Shown piece by piece: positions 51,531 through 54,968 of a stretch of DNA of 54,968 nucleotides (position 1 is its first letter; each line of letters begins with the position of its first letter). The translations under genes were made by a program, and so were the position numbers. Source of the DNA: an uncultured Bacteroidales bacterium (GTDB lineage: Bacteria > Bacteroidota > Bacteroidia > Bacteroidales > UBA1715); the NCBI GenBank assembly GCA_937892155.1, contig CALAUG010000006.1, forward strand, positions 1 to 54,968. The letters are read 5' to 3'. The notes beneath the pieces are model-generated. The model was not told the origin of the DNA. It did no database searches and saw nothing but the letters and a program-made list of their open reading frames with translations.

Positions 51531-52090
51531 ACAAATCCTCCTGCTGTACGTCTAACTTTACTGCCATTAGCGACCTCGCTTATATGGGATGGGTTTATCC
51601 CAGTATCTCGGGATGCTTCTTTTATGCTTTTATACATTTTTATCATCTCTCCTTGTTTAGTAATTTGATATATTTTTTTGCTAGTAGTTTTAGCTCCATT
51701 TATTCTTGCCAAATCTTTCCTAGCTTGTGTGCTATAGTCTATTTTTAGATGTCTAGTTTTCCTCCCTTCGCCGTAATTCATATTATACTTAGCTGTACAC
51801 CACTCCAAATTAGATGCACTATTGTTAGATGGATTTTCATCTTTATGATTTACTTGTGGGAGATTGTTTGGATTAGGAATGAAAGCCATCGCTACAAGCC
51901 TATGAACTAGAGCAAATTTGCTAATCCTATCAATTCCTTTTCGTCCTTTTTCTAGACTCACGACACAATATCCTAATTCACTTTTCCATTGTCTTAGTTC
52001 TCCTTTTCTTCCACGGACTCTGCCGTCTGAACTTACTTGATATTTGTTTTCCCAACCAACAACATCTTTCCAGACGACTGGTAACCCCAT
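51500..52090 (-). CDS. NUMOD4-HNH homing endonuclease inserted at the ATPase 5' end
   Basis: It has 196 residues. NUMOD4-like VWKDVVGWENKYQVSSDGRV is followed by the HNH_3 core (HRLVAMAFIPNPNNLPQVNH, SNLEWCT) and a C-terminal NUMOD1 (YKSIKEASRDTGINPSHIS ... GGFVWSF). The prefix MGLPV is extra compared with the sister enzyme at 39.8 kb and equals the start of the downstream ATPase core. Its last 31 bases overlap the ATPase frame. It sits behind a strong promoter and AAAGGAGAATATAAT. Confidence 0.9.
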   Translation of the reverse strand: MGLPVVWKDVVGWENKYQVSSDGRVRGRKGELRQWKSELGYCVVSLEKGRKGIDRISKFALVHRLVAMAFIPNPNNLPQVNHKDENPSNNSASNLEWCTAKYNMNYGEGRKTRHLKIDYSTQARKDLARINGAKTTSKKIYQITKQGEMIKMYKSIKEASRDTGINPSHISEVANGSKVRRTAGGFVWSFSKGGVL

Positions 52091-52132
52091 ATTATATTCT
52101 CCTTTTTTAAGTTTTATATTCCCCCTAACATT

Positions 52133-52161
52133 ATTCTATATCACTGCTTATGATTTGTCAA
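52133..52161 (-). promoter_or_regulatory. Phage sigma70-type promoter (TTGACA-17-TAGAAT)
   Basis: On the minus strand TTGACA (52161-52156) and TAGAAT (52138-52133) are 17 bases apart. The start is followed by TTAGGGGGAATATAAAA. It serves the endonuclease-ATPase-SSB unit. Confidence 0.75.
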
Positions 52162-52220
52162 TATAATTCATCTTCATCTATCCACTCTCCGTTGTCATAA
52201 TAATGTCCACCTTCGTCCAT
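52158..52220 (-). CDS. Tiny acidic ORF (20 aa)
   Basis: MDEGGHYYDNGEWIDEDELY is a complete frame with GGAG 7 bases before the ATG. Its stop lies in the -35 hexamer of the promoter at 52133-52161. It may be a real micro-protein or chance. Confidence 0.35.
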   Translation of the reverse strand: MDEGGHYYDNGEWIDEDELY

Positions 52221-52221
52221 T

Positions 52222-52332
52222 TTATTCTCCTTCGTTTATATTATTTGCTATGCACCATTCCTTCTCCGAGAAAACTTTCTTAGCTTGTAGAGAAGCGAAC
52301 ACTGCGTCTTCGATTGTTCCATCACATTTCAT
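52222..52332 (-). pseudogene. Orphan C-terminal fragment of the SNF2-like helicase
   Basis: A 36-codon frame, starting MKCDGTIEDAVFASLQAKKV and ending INEGE, aligns with the last 34 residues of the helicase at 52867-54117 (SCDTIEESIMKCLKAKSDFA ... DITEQS). About 15 of 34 positions are identical, including CD-TIE, AK, F, E and WC. The HNH gene at 52329-52916 separates them. The ATG overlaps the HNH stop (ATGA) with AGAAGGAGA before it, so the fragment may still be translated. Confidence 0.65.
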
Positions 52333-52916
52333 GTTCTCCTTCTGTATCCTTTTTGGATTTGCCTATAATGCTCTCTATGTCTAGCATACTCCTCTCTTTT
52401 TTGTCTTAACCTAACCGTATGGGCACATTCTTTTGAACAATACTTTTCATTATTCTTTGGGAAAAATTCTTTTCCACATTCTGCACATACCGCTGGGTTA
52501 TCATTTATGATCCTTTTATATCGCTTCGTCTGTTTATAACCGTTCTTACGGAATGAACGTCTATTAACCTCTCTCGTAGCTTCCCTTTTACACTCGCTAC
52601 TGCAATATCTAGTGTTAGCACCCTCTGGATGAAATTTTTTCCCACACTTTTCGCAGTATATCTCTCTTTCCTCATACTCTGCTCTAATCGGTTTATTGTT
52701 CATATGCCATTCTTTATGATGTTTAACACATAACCATCTAACTTCTAACGGCTTGTTATAGTCATCGTGATGTGCTTGTGATGGAGATTCTCCACATATT
52801 TCACATGGCTTTTTTGACAAATTGTTATGAACTATTGCTTTACGAACTAGGCTTCTGGCTTTAACCTCAGCTTTGTTCTGTGATGTCGTTCTGTTCACAC
52901 CATACCCTTTCTGCAA
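52329..52916 (-). CDS. HNH endonuclease with extra zinc knuckles, inserted at the helicase 3' end
   Basis: It has 195 residues. The HNH core is CEICGESPSQAHHDDYNKPL, then WLCVKHHKEWH. Two further zinc knuckles follow (YCEKCGKKF ... RYCSSEC; VCAECGKEF ... KYCSKEC), probably for target recognition. The tail is very basic. It starts 50 bases inside the helicase gene, using the +1-type alternative frame. Free-standing homing endonucleases of this shape are common in phages. Confidence 0.85.
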   Translation of the reverse strand: MQKGYGVNRTTSQNKAEVKARSLVRKAIVHNNLSKKPCEICGESPSQAHHDDYNKPLEVRWLCVKHHKEWHMNNKPIRAEYEEREIYCEKCGKKFHPEGANTRYCSSECKREATREVNRRSFRKNGYKQTKRYKRIINDNPAVCAECGKEFFPKNNEKYCSKECAHTVRLRQKREEYARHREHYRQIQKGYRRRT

Positions 52917-54117
52917 AATCTGATTTCGCTTTTAGACATTTCATAATACTTTCTTCTATTGTATCACAAGAATAACAAAAGAAGAAGAACATCGGTTTCC
53001 TCTGTCCTATGCGACGGATACGACCTTTGGCTTGTTTAGATACCGAGTAGGAATAATTCGGTGATACTGATACCCAGTAGTTAATAAATTGCAAGTTAAG
53101 TGCCTCACCACCAGAAGCATAATGTGCGACCACAATATCATATTTACCAATAGTTTCTACTGTCGGAATGTCGTGATGACTGCCATCAATTCTCCAAACC
53201 TTAGCTCCATCTGGTAGAACTTTCTTAGCAATTTCACACAGGGTTTCTTCTTCTTCGATATAGTTGCAGAAGAACACACAATTCGTTCCGAGGTTCTCGA
53301 TAAAGTCTGACAGCCATTGTTGTCGTTGTTTGCTGAAGCAGGCTTGTCTTAGATAATGACAGAGTGCCATATTTGTTTCAAGTAAATTGCCATCTTTATC
53401 TCTACGAGTTCTGATAATATCTCTATATCCAGTCGGTGTTTTGAAGTGAATTGTCTTGCTTGTCTCTTCTGGAAGTTGGCTCTCCACAACTGATGTATCT
53501 GGGATAACCGCAATGTCTCTCCACATTCTGTCTAACTCATCTACGAAGTTATAACCGACAATCTCTGGGAAACCTTTGAATGTCTGCTCTTGAACATATC
53601 TGTTTCTGAACGCAGTCTTATTACGAACTTTCCCAGTCGCTACGAAGTAAGGGTAGAACTTCATCCAAGTGTCGCCAGGTGTTCCAGTAAATCCAGCCCA
53701 ATCTCTTGTCTGCTTTGTAATTTTAAGAAATGCTGTTCCCATACCAGAAGATATGCCAGCTCCTGCCTTCGCCACCTCATCGAAACCGAACACATAATTC
53801 TTAGCCTCTCCGAATTTTAGGTTCTTTTCCCACTTAGCCAAGCCGTGCCACGATATAACTTCAAAAGATGATAGTGATGCTCTCCACTCTTTCCCGTTCC
53901 ACTCGTCTGCCTCGGCTTCCATATCACCAGAGTCTCGTTTAGATGGGGTAGTAACGATCAGGATTTTATTTTTGCCAGTCTGCTCGCACTTCTCTTTCAG
54001 CCAAGTCATCATCATTGCCGTCTTGCCCATACCCATGCCAGCACAGACAATATATTTTCCAGCCAGTAACTCATCGACTGCTTCTCTTTGATAAGGATAT
54101 AACTGCATATCAACCAC
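52867..54117 (-). CDS. SNF2-like DNA helicase
   Basis: It has 416 residues. Helicase motif I GMGMGKT is at about 27-33, motif II FDEVAK at about 111-116, motif III GFTGTP at about 137-142. The C-terminal lobe has GGEALNLQ and motif VI KQAKGRIRRIGQ. This compact form is usual in phages. Its C-terminus has a diverged second copy beyond the HNH gene. The next gene upstream (54118) abuts without a gap. Confidence 0.88.
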   Translation of the reverse strand: MVDMQLYPYQREAVDELLAGKYIVCAGMGMGKTAMMMTWLKEKCEQTGKNKILIVTTPSKRDSGDMEAEADEWNGKEWRASLSSFEVISWHGLAKWEKNLKFGEAKNYVFGFDEVAKAGAGISSGMGTAFLKITKQTRDWAGFTGTPGDTWMKFYPYFVATGKVRNKTAFRNRYVQEQTFKGFPEIVGYNFVDELDRMWRDIAVIPDTSVVESQLPEETSKTIHFKTPTGYRDIIRTRRDKDGNLLETNMALCHYLRQACFSKQRQQWLSDFIENLGTNCVFFCNYIEEEETLCEIAKKVLPDGAKVWRIDGSHHDIPTVETIGKYDIVVAHYASGGEALNLQFINYWVSVSPNYSYSVSKQAKGRIRRIGQRKPMFFFFCYSCDTIEESIMKCLKAKSDFAERVWCEQNDITEQS

Positions 54118-54348
54118 CTACAATTCAGAAAGCAAGCAAATCAACCCACCGACAATATCAATAATACAAACTATGATGACTGCCGCCCTCTTACCTTCGT
54201 GTCCTTCCAAATATTCCTCATACTTACCATAGATACAAGCACTCCATATTCCAAACGGAATAGAGCAGAAGAATAAACCTATGATACCTATAAGCAGGGC
54301 TACATTCATCTTTGACTCTGCCTGTGTTTTTGTAATTTTCTTTGTCAT
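54118..54348 (-). CDS. Small membrane protein of phage
   Basis: It has 76 residues with two membrane helices (about 14-37 and 56-73) separated by a charged hinge (GKYEEYLEGHEGKRA). Function unknown. It shares one base with its neighbour at 54348. Confidence 0.5.
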   Translation of the reverse strand: MTKKITKTQAESKMNVALLIGIIGLFFCSIPFGIWSACIYGKYEEYLEGHEGKRAAVIIVCIIDIVGGLICLLSEL

Positions 54349-54656
54349 TATCTTTGTCCTCTCATATTAAATTTTTTAATAATGTAATTGAACACTTCGT
54401 CTTCTGTTTTCATTCCGAAGATTGTATGTGCCTCCTTTCTAAACATGTTATTTCTCTTCTCGATATTCTTTCTTTTAATACATTCTACACTCGACTTGTT
54501 GTGTCTATTCCTGAACACATCGTCCATAGCTCTCAGCTTAAAATAGTTCTTTTGATACTCTTTCTTATAATTATATCTACACTCTTCACAACAAAAGTTC
54601 AAGTTGTTTTTATGGGTATCAAATTCTTTTCCACAATATTTACATTTCTTAATCAT
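54348..54656 (-). CDS. Zinc-finger phage protein, possible nuclease remnant
   Basis: It has 102 residues. The N-terminal knuckle CKYCGKEFDTHKNNLNFCCEEC is like those in the HNH enzyme at 52.3 kb and similar phage endonucleases. A long basic helix region follows, but no HNH core. It could be a DNA-binding protein or a degenerate endonuclease. Confidence 0.5.
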   Translation of the reverse strand: MIKKCKYCGKEFDTHKNNLNFCCEECRYNYKKEYQKNYFKLRAMDDVFRNRHNKSSVECIKRKNIEKRNNMFRKEAHTIFGMKTEDEVFNYIIKKFNMRGQR

Positions 54657-54657
54657 T

Positions 54658-54968
54658 TTATTCTCCTCTCATTGCTCTTTGATATTCTCGCTCAGCTTCG
54701 ACTGCCTCTCGGCTCTCGTCCTCGTATTCAGCGAAGGCTTCATAGACATCGTCAACATCTATGTCGTGTTCCTCTGCCAAATCTTCAAGCGATCCGTCAT
54801 AGATAAGGCTCTGCCTTTCGTTCCCCTCGTCATCAGTTTCGTTCTCCCAATGGGTATTGTTCTCATTGAAGGCAAACTCCAAGAAGTCTGTCTTGTCCAA
54901 ACATTCCTCAAGTAAGTCCTCGAAGTCGCTCTTGTGGTCTATAATCCAACGGCAGTCCTTAATCTTTT
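54658..54968 (-). CDS. Acidic phage protein, 5' end beyond the window
   Basis: The frame stays open to the window edge (KIKDCRWIIDHKSDFEDLL before the first possible in-window start), so it is partial. The visible 103 residues are strongly acidic, with DGSLEDLAEEHDIDVDDVYEA looking like a helix-turn-helix-type segment, and end EREYQRAMRGE. Family unknown. Confidence 0.5.
   Translation of the reverse strand, partial: KIKDCRWIIDHKSDFEDLLEECLDKTDFLEFAFNENNTHWENETDDEGNERQSLIYDGSLEDLAEEHDIDVDDVYEAFAEYEDESREAVEAEREYQRAMRGE

Noticed and set aside
54342..54915. Plus-strand frames of 154 and 103 codons near the right edge
   Set aside because: They are opposite the packed minus-strand phage genes, are Leu/Phe/His-rich shadows, and lack SD sites.

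Overview
The window has two parts with incompatible expression signals.

Positions 1 to about 38,650 come from a Bacteroidales-type chromosome (Bacteroidota). The evidence is a SusC/RagA-type receptor, a TamL-type outer-membrane lipoprotein, a DUF2027-Smr protein, futalosine-pathway MqnA, repeated TAnnTTTG -7 promoter boxes, almost no Shine-Dalgarno sequences, and the gene order rpsU-xer-hpf-tRNA-Thr-tuf-tRNA-Trp-secE-nusG-rplK-rplA. From left to right it holds: a C-terminally truncated susC; Smr protein and queA diverging from a palindromic promoter; def, comEC, rsfS, ftsH, a LUD protein, cdsA, psd and mqnA on the plus strand; an iron alcohol dehydrogenase; the ilvD-[restriction-modification]-ilvB-ilvN operon on the minus strand behind a leader-peptide attenuator; typA and rimM; RNase P RNA; a GH13 lipoprotein; a MORN-type repeat protein; a RelA-like (p)ppGpp synthetase with no visible HD motif; lptF/G-tgt; tamL and an HhH protein; and the translation/transcription cluster.

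At about 38,640-38,760 the ribosomal protein L1 gene changes codon use and loses its C-terminal two thirds. The expected rplJ-rplL-rpoB-rpoC never appears. From about 38,760 to the end the DNA is a tailed-phage genome segment, probably podovirus-like (adaptor plus tail-nozzle genes). It has strong Shine-Dalgarno sites and sigma70-type TTGACA/TATAAT promoters, so its host is unlikely to be a Bacteroidales. The most economical reading is a chimeric assembly. Integration into rplA is possible but less likely.

The phage part has a plus-strand structural block (38.9-42.7 kb) and, facing it, a minus-strand block. The minus-strand block carries the nozzle and adaptor, many small genes, an SSB-like protein, a RecA/AAA-like ATPase and an SNF2-like helicase. 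Four HNH endonuclease genes are scattered through it. Two of them sit at edges of replication genes and have left recognisable duplicated fragments of the invaded genes. Two others are preceded by pseudoknot-capable RNA structures.

Main points to follow up: (1) a classical branched-chain attenuator in Bacteroidales whose operon contains a type II restriction-modification pair; (2) HNH insertions that split and re-supply the ends of the phage ATPase and helicase; (3) recurrent loop-to-downstream pseudoknots in phage intergenic regions, one of which could mask the ribosome binding site of a homing endonuclease.
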